A stretch of DNA of 64,000 nt from positions 15,012,930 through 15,076,929 of the forward strand of contig NC_081186.1 of NCBI RefSeq assembly GCF_029867415.1. Direction: 5' to 3'. A program made the position numbers and the translations under genes. The notes below the pieces were generated by a model that saw only the letters and a program-made list of their open reading frames with translations, made no database searches and was not told where the DNA came from. The stretch's first letter is position 1, and every line of letters starts with the position of its first letter. Source of the stretch: Vicia villosa. Its lineage: Eukaryota; Streptophyta; Magnoliopsida; Fabales; Fabaceae. Positions 12,901-22,740 of the stretch are shown here, in pieces.

Positions 12901-13876
12901 CTAATTAAAATCAATCATCAAAAAATCCAAAAATATTTCTTTTATTTTCTTGCAATTTAAATTCATAGATCAAGTGTATAGGTTGTCAAATTCATGTAAA
13001 TAGCGTAGTTTACATTTCCCCCAAAATCGATGTAATAGCGTAGATTTACTTTCCGCATTTTACATTTCCGCATTTTAAATTCCAGTACATATAAAACTGC
13101 ATGTATGCCAAAGATTAAAATTGAATCGTTAGATCACTAACTTCCAAGATAAAATTTCTGAATCAAAACACAATCACACTTGCACCTCTTAGGGTAATCC
13201 CTCTTCTTACTCTTCTCAAAAAAAAATCAAAATCAAATTCTACTGTTTCAAAATCGAACTTTCGCTTACATCCGGTGAAAGGAGAATTTTCTAAAGGAAA
13301 TAGGAAAAGACCTTATAACTCAGGGTAGACCTCCTAATTTGCTTGCTCAAATCAAAACAAACAAATGTCTCTTATACTGTTGTTTTTCAAAATAAAACTT
13401 TCAAAAAAAGACAATACTTTGTATATATCCAAACGAGGATCATTACGAAGTTAACGTTCTTTTTTTCAAAACATCTTTCGAAAGATAAAACACTTTGTAT
13501 ACATCCACACAAGGATCATTACAAAGTCAATTTACAAAAGTATTTGAAACCACATACAAGCATTTCAAGGCAAGAGAAAAGTGATTCAAAACAAGTGAGC
13601 TAAGCAAATTAAAGAGCCCATGGATAACCATGGATACAAAGGGTGCTAATACCTTCCCTTTGTATAACCTACCCCCTTACCCAGAATTTCTTAAAGGTCT
13701 TTTTTCTGTTTCTTTTATAAACCTTTCCTTAATTGGATAAAATAAAAGTCGGTGGCGACTCTCTGATTTTCAAAAACACAAAAGCAGAAAGAAAAGAGTC
13801 AGTTCGCGTATCTCTCACACGAGAAGTACGGTAAAAAACCGAGTGCATGACAGGTAGGTACTAAAAATAATTTACT

Positions 13877-14060
13877 TTAAATATTTAAAGTAATTCTTGT
13901 AGCTACCAAATTTAGTGGATGTATGGAGCCATTTGCTATTTGAATCTTTAATGGTTTTTCCAATCTTTTCCATTCACTAAATAATGCTCTGGTTGCTATA
14001 CAAATACTTGCTTCTGTATCTATATATGCTTCAGTTTCTTTGTTTTCTTTTCAATTTTAA
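13877..14060 (-). pseudogene. Caulimovirid aspartic protease start, broken
   Basis: A short minus-strand frame resembles the protease at the start of caulimovirid pol, with an active-site block followed by the AxxSxxWxxxxxP-type stretch. The catalytic D-T-G motif reads D-T-E here (about 14010-14025), a change expected to destroy activity. The frame ends in a TAA at 13877-13879, and 24 bases further on the Ogre LTR begins. No RT remains in the window. Confidence 0.6.
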
Positions 14061-14232
14061 TTTTGATATATGTACTATTCAAATTTTGTTTCTTCTGAAG
14101 ATAATTCATCTTCTATATATTCATATACACTACAATCAGAATCACTTAACTCATCTTCTAGAGGTTCTAAATTATATATTTTATATACTTTCTTTATTAG
14201 TTTTGATTTTTCCTTAAGGTCTTTTTCCTTTT

Positions 14233-15490
14233 TTGTTGGACATTCATTGGAATAATGATCTTCTACATTGCATATCCAACATACGCATTTCTTTTTTCCT
14301 TTTGGACAATATTTTTTAGGTGTTTGTTTTCTCTTTCTAAAATACTTTTTCTAGTATTTTTATAGGCCTTTTTTCTTGGATAGGTTTTTCTTAATTTATG
14401 TTTTCTTTTATAACTTTTTCTACTTCGTTGATTACAACCATAATTTCCTGGTTGCTCTATCTCTTGTATATCACAACAAAGTGAGGCTCTACCCCTATTT
14501 AATTGTTTAGCTCTTGTACTCTTTATGCAATGTCGTCTTAATTCATTATATAGAATTTAAAGAATTCCTCCTAAGCTATCACCTATTTCAATTGGTTGAG
14601 ATTTCCATATATCTCTTATTCTTGTACTAAGTGGGTATGGTAACTTGGATATAAAAACTCCTCTATATATTTCCCTATTTTCATTATCTAATTCATAATA
14701 GTATTTTTTATACTCACAAATGAAACTATCTATTTTACACATATTACATATTTGCATATTAATTAGATGAATTTCTGCCTTTTCTCGCAAAATTTTATTT
14801 ATTTTTGTTTTATGTTCAAGAGTGTTGTAGCCTATGAATTCTTTATATATTAATTCCATTATTAGTTTAGCAAATTGTTGATTATTTTCTACCATTCCTA
14901 TATATTGATTCCATGCTTCATCATTAATACTTGTTAAGAATTTCAGCACATTTCCTGTTGTTCTATAGTCTATTAAATTCTTGACATCCATTAGGTCTAT
15001 CTTAGAAATTTTATCATCGGTTTCTATAAGCATATTCATATCATTAGACCACCTTTGTAGTATATCTTTTGGATTTCTTACACAGTCTAAGTTTAATAAC
15101 TTTTTAGATTTAGTTTCTTCATAGTAAGGTTTAAATTCTTCCGCAACTTTTGTCCATTTTCCACTAGCCTTTGTATAACCTCTTTGATTCATAGTTTCAT
15201 TTTCATAGTTTTCCTAAGAACTATGAGGATTCCAACTCTCTTCACTTTTTTTTTTTTGTTTAGAATTACTTGTTTCTCCTTTTTCCATAAATATTTCATC
15301 TATATCTGATTCAAATCCTAATTCTGATCCTATTTCTGAAGAATTATAATTTAATATTACTTCATCGTTTTCTTCCTTAGTTTCTATTTTTTCTATTTTT
15401 TCTACTTGTTTATTTTCTTCTTCTATTATTTGTAGTTATTCCATTAATTGTCTAATTTGTTCAATATCATTAGATCTTCTTAATGCTTGT
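14233..15490 (-). pseudogene. Caulimovirid coat protein, broken
   Basis: The longest open part is 14557-15192. It resembles the caulimovirid capsid core, which packages the viral DNA, including a conserved stretch ending in an IxxKLPxP-like motif. Upstream (15200-15490) is an acidic, Glu-rich segment with an in-frame TAA near 15437. Downstream the frame stops at about 14560, but the homologous signal continues in other frames: a Lys/Arg-rich segment, then a C-x2-C-x4-H-x4-C zinc knuckle at about 14240-14285, then an acidic tail. This order (acidic, core, basic, knuckle, acidic) is that of caulimovirus coat proteins. At least one stop and one or more frameshifts show it is dead. Confidence 0.7.
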
Positions 15491-15503
15491 ATGTATTCAG
15501 TTT

Positions 15504-16150
15504 TTATCCCCTCCATGAAGTTGATGGGTTTATTAACATAAATGTAGTTATAGGTTCTTGTTTAACTACTTTTAGTTGGTTTACTTCTTTTGATCTAACT
15601 AATATTTCTTCTAAATCTTTTATTGTTATACTTCTATTGCTTTCTCCATGTTTTAACAAAGTTTCTAATTGATAAAGAATTTTTCTAATTTTTTGAATAT
15701 TTATATCTTCATCAATTTCTTTATCTCTATTAATTTCATCAATGATTTCATGTATATTATTTATTTCATTAAGACCATTTTTTATTTTATTAAATATATA
15801 ATCTGCAATTTTATTAGTATTTTCTATTAATAATATAATATTTTTAATCATTGTACTCCCTCCGTCTCATAATAAGTGTCCAATTTGAGTTTTGCGCGGT
15901 TCTTAAGAAAATGATTGGATATGTTGGTTTTGATGATAAAGTTAATATCATTTACTAAATTACCCTTATTTCTTATAGGTAGTAGAGTAGTTGAAAAAGG
16001 TGAAAGTTAATAAATAGGGGTATAGTAGTGGAAAAAAATAATAAATGTTGCATTGGTTTTCTAAAGGGACATTTATTTTGAGACACGAAAAAAGTGCAAA
16101 TGAGACACTTATTATGAGACGGAGGGAGTATTATTTAAATCTTTATACAT
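15504..16150 (-). pseudogene. Caulimovirid virion-associated-like small ORF, split by MITE
   Basis: The frame is open from 15851 down to 15504 (115 codons). It is helical and Ile/Asn/Glu-rich, with a C-terminal segment containing Pro-Ser-Thr-Ser-Trp, and it precedes the coat protein region as the virion-associated protein gene does in caulimoviruses. The identification rests on position and composition. The MITE at 15856-16128 begins just beyond the first visible ATG. When the MITE and one TA are ignored, the frame stays open upstream to another ATG at about 16150 and to a stop near 16186, so the MITE probably lies within the gene's first codons. Confidence 0.5.
15856..16128. mobile_element. 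Stowaway-type MITE
   Basis: The inverted ends are CTCCCTCCGTCTCATAATAA and its complement, and the 273-bp element is flanked by TA on both sides (15854-15855 and 16129-16130). These are the hallmarks of Stowaway (Tc1/mariner-related) MITEs. It has no coding capacity and sits in the caulimovirid fragment. Confidence 0.9.
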
Positions 16151-16186
16151 CACATCAATTTCTTCAAGATAATGACATTATTTTAA

Positions 16187-18128
16187 ATTTCCGTGACTAT
16201 TTTAACTTTTTCTAATAGTGTGTAAAAATGAGTTGCAAATTATTGAAAGGTTTAGAGTATATGCTGCATGAGATTGTAATAGATTGCGATTCACTAATGA
16301 ATTTTGTTTGCAAAAATATTTCCTACATCATATGTTTTACTGTGTTGATATCACAATAAAAAAAGTGAAATCTAAACTTAAGTCGATCTTGTGAAACAAA
16401 CAAATTAAGGATGAAGACAAGAAATATCTTGTCATGATTCAAAAGTAATCATGCTGATGATGTCTCTGGAAATTATCATTTGAACGGTGAAACCAAAAAC
16501 CTATGAACAATCTCAATCTCCTAAAATCGGATAAAATATGTTTTATGGATTCAGATACGAAAATCAAAATCATCATCATCTTCAATCCACCCTTATTTAT
16601 CTTACTGTTCATTTAAAGAAAAATAAATCTTTTTGAGTTTATGATTTGAGACATAACCCTAAATTTAACAAAACAATTATAGAAGGAAGTAAGTGAAGGT
16701 AAGTTATTAAATCAAAATTAAAAAAAAAAAGAAAAGAAAAGAGAGGAGTTCATTACTAACTATTGTATATAGGAAAGGAAATTAAGATAACTGAGTTAAG
16801 GAGTGTAACTGCTTATATATTAAGTTATATTAATAGAAACTTCATATGTTATTTTTCAAACATAGAGTATCCGATATTATGTTTTGAACACTCCCTAAAC
16901 CTTTTATAAAATGAGGTAAAGTATTAATGTGGCATAAAAGAGTAGGTCCCAAAAATATCTTCAAAACACATTCTTTTAACTTTTGTTGAGTAGGACCAAA
17001 TAAATAAAAGATGATAATCGGTGTGTCTCGGAGATAACTTTAAAATAGAGTGATTCTCAGAATTTCATAGAATTTATGAGAAATTCATGAAGTTAAAACA
17101 AAATAAAAGTACAGATATAATTAAATAATGAGATTGAAATGGGTAAAAATGTTTGATTAAAAACAAATTATTCCGAAATTTTGAATTTAACTATAATTCT
17201 AAATTCTCGATCATATTTTACTTACTTTCTAATCGAATTTTGATTTAGTAATATCCATTTTTTTAAGAACCCCGTGTTATATAGAGAGTAATATTGTTAG
17301 CACATTTCAGCATGACAGATACGGTTACATTACATACACACATGCAAAAAGAAAACTAAATAACAATGGAAAAGAGTAACATTTTAGATTTATCAAATTG
17401 TCCCTATCATATACCCATGGACGGATGTATGTTGAGGCATGGTGTGGCTATAGCCACACCAGAATATTTGTTTTTATATACCACCATCTTAATTATAAAA
17501 TTACTTAATTGCAACAATATACCCACCATATTTGTGTGACGAAATTCCCATTATTTGATATCGCAGTTAGGGGTGGTAAAATGCTCGGTTCGAGGACCGT
17601 GGCGGAGTAATTTTAAGCAGTCTAGGCAAAAATTTTACATCATTGATTATTCAGTTTTAATTTTCACACCTTAATTTTATTAATTTGCCATTAATTTTGT
17701 GTCTGATTTTGTCTAAAAATCAACTATTAAATTGGGGGAATAAAAAAAATAGGGATTGAGCAGGGGCGCGTGCCCGGACTCGTTGGGCCTTGGAACCGCC
17801 CCTGTTCGTGGATATGTTCGTTTTATTTGTATTTTATTGTGAGACAGGTTAAGGGTGTAAGTTCGTACTCTTTAATATATCCGTTCTATTTTTTTAGGCT
17901 TTTGTGAGCACATATATTTACATGAATTTTTATATTTAGACCTAAAAGACACGGTGTCTGTGGACCCACTCTATCCTACTTTCACTTTTAATACAGAACG
18001 GATTAAAATTTTAGACTTACATTCTCAAATATATTTATTCGGTCTCGGCTCATTTTTTTACAAACTTTTGCAAAACACGATATTAATGAAAAAAATTACC
18101 ACAGTTGTGTACAAAACAAAAACAAAAC
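16187..18128. other. AT-rich intergenic region
   Basis: No gene is seen. It contains a 22-bp perfect palindrome at 17440-17461 (core GGTGTGGCTATAGCCACACC) and a GC-richer patch at about 17580-17810 (GGGGCGCGTGCCCGG near 17763) that looks like a fragment of an unidentified repeat. Confidence 0.6.
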
Positions 18129-18136
18129 CTTATAAA
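18129..18136 (+). promoter_or_regulatory. Candidate TATA box of GDSL gene
   Basis: CTTATAAAAATA lies about 80 bases before the ATG at 18213, giving a plausible 5' UTR of about 50 bases. A second candidate, TATATATA at 18173-18180, is only 33 bases before the ATG and would leave almost no leader. Confidence 0.45.
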
Positions 18137-18212
18137 AATAACTTTATTTTTGCTTTGTTTTGGATCTCTATCTATATATAACATTTCTCACCGATTAGCA
18201 ATATATCTGAAA

Positions 18213-20213
18213 ATGGGGTTAAGTGTACTGTTTGCTGTGTTCTTCCTATCTTGTGTAAGCCTTGTGGAACTCAAAGACTCCTCACCTTCTTGTGCTTTTC
18301 CTGCAATCTACAACTTTGGAGACTCTAACTCTGACACTGGAGGCATATCAGCTGCATTTGTACCAATTCCTGCACCATATGGTGAAGGTTTTTTTCATAA
18401 ACCTTTTGGAAGAGACAGTGATGGTCGTGTCATTCTTGATTTCATAGGTAATCTATATCAAAATTTAATATGCTTATGGGAGAACTGCTTTATTAAGCAA
18501 TTTGTCTAAATTGTGCAGCTGAGAAGGTAAACTTGCCATATTTAAGTGCTTATCTGAATTCACTTGGAACCAATTATAGACATGGAGCAAACTTTGCAAC
18601 TGGTGGATCTACTATTCGGAAGCAGAATGAGACTATATTTCAATATGGAATAAGTCCATTCTCTCTTGATATTCAAATTGTGCAGTTCAACCAGTTCAAA
18701 GCAAGAACCAAACAACTTTACCAAGAAGGTGAATATTTGAGTCTCTTTGAATACTGATGTGGTTCAAGTTCAACAACTTTGATTTTCTTTTATCTCGTTA
18801 TCGTTGATTTTATTTAATGTGTTTGATCTTTGTTTGTTGAAAAATTTAGCCAAAGATTCTGTTGAAAGAAGCAAGCTTCCGGTGCCGGAGGAATTCTCTA
18901 AGGCACTCTACACATTTGATATTGGTCAAAATGATCTCTCTGTTGGGTTTAGGAAGATGAGCTTTGATCAAATTCGTGAAACTATGCCGGATATAGTTAA
19001 TCAGTTAGCTTCTGCAGTCAAAGTAAGTATCACTCACTTGTTGTTAATTGTGTTAAAATGTTCATTGTTGAATAATTAGGATAAAGGTTTTAAATAGCCT
19101 TCCTAGACATTGCTGTAGTTTGTTATTATGGATATGTGTTGTTCTGGTCGATCTCAAGTCTGCTAACCACCGCGGCTATGAGTTATTGTTCGCTTTGACT
19201 GTGGGAATTCGTCACGAGTTGCACCTTTTCCAAAGGACAAAACCGTGACGAGTTCCCACACCAAAAACGGACAATACCTTGTAGCCACATTGGTATGCAG
19301 ACTTGAGGTCGATCGGAATATTTGCCATCAAATCAAATGTGTTTTACGTGGCTTCAATTGCGGTTGCACTATGACTTGGGGAGATATCAAAAACCCTGAT
19401 GTCACAATAGTAAACATCAAAGAATCTGGGAAGCCAGCTTTTGTTAGGTCTCTCCTCTCAACTACATTTCTTCCATCCTCAAGTCTTGCATAAGAGATAT
19501 AAGAGATTTGAGTTCAGTTCCACTTGTACCAATGGAATACTAGTTGCCATGCCATTCTTTAAAACCCTTTATGAAATGGTTTTGAAATCTGACCAAAAAA
19601 ACTTCATTGCAGAATATATATGAACAAGGAGGAAGGTCATTTTGGATACACAATACTGGCCCCATTGGATGTTTACCAGTGAACCTATTTTACAAGCACA
19701 GTGTTCCAGCAGGCTATTTTGACCAGTATGGATGCGTAAATGATCAAAATATGATGGCTGTAGAATTCAACAAGCACCTTAAGGAAAGAGTGGTGAAGCT
19801 CAGAACAGAACTTCCGGAAGCTGCAATTACTTACGTAAATGTTTACGCCGCAAAATATGGACTAATCAGCAATACCAAAAACGAAGGTAACATACTTGTT
19901 CATTATTGGGATGACCATGTATGTAAAATTCAGTTTAACATGTAAAGTTTGATTATAATTTTCAGGATTTGTGGATCCAATGAAGATCTGTTGTGGCTAT
20001 CATGTGAATGATACACATATATGGTGTGGAAATTTAGGAACAGCAAATGGGAAAGATGTGTATGGTACTTCTTGTGACAAACCATCAATGTATGTGAGTT
20101 GGGATGGTGTTCATTATGCTGAAGCTGCTAACCATTGGGTTGCAAGTCGAATACTCAATGGCACTTTCACTGACCCGCCAACACCAATTTCTCAAGCATG
20201 TTATAGGCATTAA
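18213..20213 (+). CDS. GDSL esterase/lipase, ENOD8-like, five exons
   Basis: Exons: 18213-18447, 18519-18728, 18850-19022, 19613-19886 and 19966-20213. All introns are GT-AG and phases match, giving 379 residues, normal for plant GDSL enzymes. The start is the ATG opening a secretion signal ([20 protein letters not shown]); an in-frame ATG 36 codons upstream is ignored because it adds no domain. Block I is [11 protein letters not shown] with the nucleophilic Ser; other family blocks are [19 protein letters not shown] and [10 protein letters not shown]; block V is [11 protein letters not shown] with the catalytic Asp and His. These enzymes hydrolyse esters of lipids or cell-wall substituents and are secreted. 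Overall likeness is to legume ENOD8 and related apoplastic esterases; the substrate cannot be told. It appears intact. Confidence 0.93.
19145..19320. repeat. Fold-back element in GDSL intron 3
   Basis: The segment around GGTCGATCTCAAGTCTGC (from about 19148) is matched in reverse complement by GCAGACTTGAGGTCGATCGG (to about 19313). The pairing continues inward through TGTGGGAATTCGTCACGAG and CGTGACGAGTTCCCACACC. It forms an imperfect hairpin of about 175 bp that fills much of the 590-bp intron. It is most likely a degraded MITE; its ends are not clear. Confidence 0.6.
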
Positions 20214-20262
20214 AACCATGTTATGTTATGGCCATTCTGAGGGTTTTGTTTTATGCTCATAA

Positions 20263-20268
20263 AATAAA
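20263..20268 (+). terminator. Polyadenylation signal of GDSL gene
   Basis: AATAAA lies 50 bases after the stop codon at 20213, a usual distance for a plant near-upstream element. Confidence 0.55.
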
Positions 20269-20485
20269 AATAGAACATTTCTGTTTGCAGATTTCTAAGA
20301 GGCTCTTGTGACAATATTCAATGAGAAATATGTGTAAGTAAGGTAAAAGAAAATCATAAGAATTATTCAGTGAAGCATATGAGATTTATTATGTAGTAAA
20401 TGAAAATCAGGTCCTTGGTTGAAACTCCTTAAACATTCGTTGGCAATTCACCTTCTAAGCATTGCTTTCTAATGTGTGGTTGAAA

Positions 20486-20613
20486 CAAACAATTTGAAAA
20501 AATTTGTATAATTAATTATCAATCTCAGCATCACCATCATCACTATGGTCAAACAATTTGAAAAAATTTGTATAATTAATTATCAATCTCAGCATCAACA
20601 TAATCACTATGGT
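20486..20613. repeat. 64-bp tandem duplication
   Basis: Two adjacent copies start CAAACAATTTG at 20486 and 20550, with two or three differences. They are non-coding and lie downstream of the GDSL gene. Confidence 0.9.
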
Positions 20614-22740
20614 CGTACTCCACCATTTTTCCTAGCGCACATGACATAAAACTCTTGCAGAATCTCAACGATCTCTCTTTCCATCTCGCTCAAAAATTCT
20701 CAATATAAGTCATTTATTTGTGTAAAATAAAAACGGATGATTATTGATCTCCTCCGCGCTCTCACAAATATGTCTTTCTAGTTATTTTAGTGACTGTAAT
20801 GTGGAGTGAAAAAAACCCTCTCAAAAAAGTGTCTATGGTCGCCCAACCCCTCTTACAAACATTTTTGGTGCCATAAAATGAGAAAAGGTATCTACCGTTG
20901 GCGTTACCTCTAAGTATACAAATGATCTCAAATGCCTTGATAAAATTCCAACCATTTAGTGATATCTTGGAGGGGTGACATTCATCGTCTTAAAGATCTT
21001 GGATTCAACATAGAAAAAAGAATTAATATCCCTAGATCCTAAATGACAAGGAGATACATATAGAAAAACTCTCCCTCCGAGTCAAAAGACGTTGTCGAGT
21101 TGACCCTCTCATCTTCAGTACAAGGCTCCTACCAAATAAATTTATATCTTTACAAAAAAAGGTCACCGCATCGTCAATCTTATAGAGGGTTTTGAAATCT
21201 TCAACAACCCCACGTTTTGAAGTATTAGCCATCATTGATAGCCTTGTTTGTCTTATGAAAGAATAGAGAAAAATAGGATAACTATCACTATGACTACTAT
21301 AATCATAACTACTAGAATCCCATTCTGTTCATAGTAACTCCACATTGTTAAAATTTCATTGTGGTTACTAAATTCTATGACATGGTCGTTTTCATCTAAC
21401 TCCATAATGATCTTCATTCAAAAAAATTACTCCCTCTGTCTCAAAATAAGTATCTTTCTAGTTCTAAAAAATTGTCTCAAAATAATAGTCTTTTTGCTTT
21501 TTCAATGCAATATTGATTAATTTTTACCAACATTACCCCTTATCTACACTCTTTTCAAGATATGACAATGTATATCAACCAATAATAATTAAAGGTAATT
21601 TTGTAAAAATGTTACCTTTATTGAGTCAATCATTACTTTTCTTAATCTGTGTGTAACAACCTTAAACGACTTTTATTTTGAGACGGAGGGAGTAGAAGAT
21701 AAAGGGAAGTATGATTCAATAATTGACCTATGTGAGTTGCAATTCTTTAAAGAGCGCATGAAATGGATAGAGGCGAAAGTGGGAGAAAAAACGATGATCC
21801 AACTATTTATATAGTCAAACATCTAGGCCGAATAGGCCATCAACATAGCAACTCAGGTCGCTAATACCTTCCCGAGACTGCTCAATCATTACGCATCAAG
21901 ACTGCTCAATCATTACGCATCATTAAATGTACCATGTGCATTTAGAGATCCAAACGACAATCCATTTCAACTTCGCTTTGAGGGACTCACCCTTCAAGTC
22001 TTCGCATGGGGGATTCGTCCTTTAAATCTTTGCATGAGGGACTCGCCCTTCCAAGCCTCGACGGCATGATATTATTGTTTCCTCTTCTGAAACATTTTTG
22101 CCTTACAACAGAAATATTGTGAAGTCAGGATGTTATGACCTAAGCACGGAAATATTGTGAAATCAAGATGTTATGATTTAAGCATTTCGACCTTCTTGTC
22201 CTCATGCTGGAGGAACTGGGAACTATGAAAACTTTGATTGATGTCTAGGTCATGGGTCTCTTGCTCTTTCCCAGACATATGCAGGATTCTCTTCATTTTA
22301 TTTGTCACAAGTACATTTCTCAATAAAAATGTTGACATTTAAAAGATTATTAATGAAAAAATTGTGAAAATATGTTTTCCCATAACTGTTTTGAATTGCA
22401 ACAATTAGATTAATAAGGAGAATAAATAAATTTCCAAAATGTTTTTTCATCTTAACTTTCATATGGGAGATTGCAGAAACGATTACAACATTGGTTATCA
22501 CAAAACATACCTTGGACATTTATCCACAAAAAAAAAAAAATAACAACACCATAAATATGTCATTCCCAACATTAAACTAAACTAATGTGATTCGTGCGTG
22601 CTTAAAATTAGTCTGCAATGTCCTTCCTGCTACTATCTTAACAAATGACATACATTGAACATATTACAGAACACAACCAACAACAATACAATACAGTATT
22701 CTAGTTTCTATTATATACACAGCTAAATATTACTTGTAAT
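20614..22740. other. Intergenic region between GDSL and SGF29 genes
   Basis: No gene is seen. It contains a Stowaway MITE (21430-21692) and short direct repeats such as GACTGCTCAATCATTACGCATC (two copies near 21865-21920). The two flanking genes converge on it, so it should hold both 3' ends. Confidence 0.6.
21430..21692. mobile_element. Stowaway-type MITE
   Basis: Inverted ends CTCCCTCTGTCTCAAAATAA and TTTATTTTGAGACGGAGGGAG, TA on both sides, 263 bp. It is a second member of the group found at 15856-16128, with diverged ends. Confidence 0.88.

Larger units (their letters stand above)
1..13852 (+). mobile_element. Ogre-type Ty3/gypsy retrotransposon, 5' end outside window
   Basis: The order is gag, aspartic protease, intron, RT, RNase H, integrase, long 3' non-coding region with tandem repeats, polypurine tract and a 4.7-kb LTR. 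This is the known layout of the Ogre group of the Tat lineage, in which an intron separates PRO from RT. The 5' LTR and start of gag lie left of the window. Damage seen: in-frame stops at 80-82, 416-418 and 5628-5630, frameshifts near 2880 and at 5407-5411, and changed catalytic residues in protease and RNase H. The copy therefore cannot be autonomous. The 3' LTR ends in TGACA at 13852; the next five bases, GGTAG, would be one target duplication copy if the other flank matches. It sits inside an endogenous caulimovirid sequence. Confidence 0.93.
9155..13852 (+). repeat. Ogre 3' LTR (4,698 bp)
   Basis: It starts TGTTATACC after the polypurine tract and ends GCATGACA, giving inverted TGTTAT/ATGACA ends. 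It contains a TATA box at 9708-9715, a 55-codon ORF at 9809-9976, and a long AT-rich part (12380-12960). Near the end it has the GGTGGCGACTCT and CCATGGATAACC blocks also present in the solo LTR at 59823-63565, although the two LTRs are clearly different families. No other convincing coding sequence is seen in it. Confidence 0.9.
13853..16186 (-). mobile_element. Endogenous caulimovirid (pararetrovirus) fragment
   Basis: On the minus strand are three decayed pieces in the order seen in caulimoviruses: a small virion-associated-like protein (15504-16150), a coat protein with acidic N-part, basic region and CCHC knuckle (14233-15490), and the start of an aspartic protease (13877-14060). The rest of pol would lie beyond the Ogre insertion, left of the window. 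The fragment is very AT-rich, has several in-frame stops, and contains a Stowaway MITE at 15856-16128. It is an old integrated copy, not a functional virus. The genus is unclear; the layout resembles Caulimovirus/Soymovirus. Confidence 0.75.

Noticed and set aside
13343..13603. Open frame of 86 codons near the end of the Ogre LTR
   Set aside because: Low-complexity Lys/Thr/Phe-rich reading with an internal repeat (CTTTGTATAYATCCA) and no start context or domain.
18105..18212. Upstream in-frame ATG extending the GDSL protein by 36 residues
   Set aside because: The extension is Lys/Ile-rich, lies over the TATA candidates and would hide the signal peptide that starts at 18213.
19245..19493. Open frame of 82 codons in GDSL intron 3
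   Set aside because: It overlaps the fold-back element, has no similarity to GDSL blocks, and the exon 3-exon 4 junction is complete without it.
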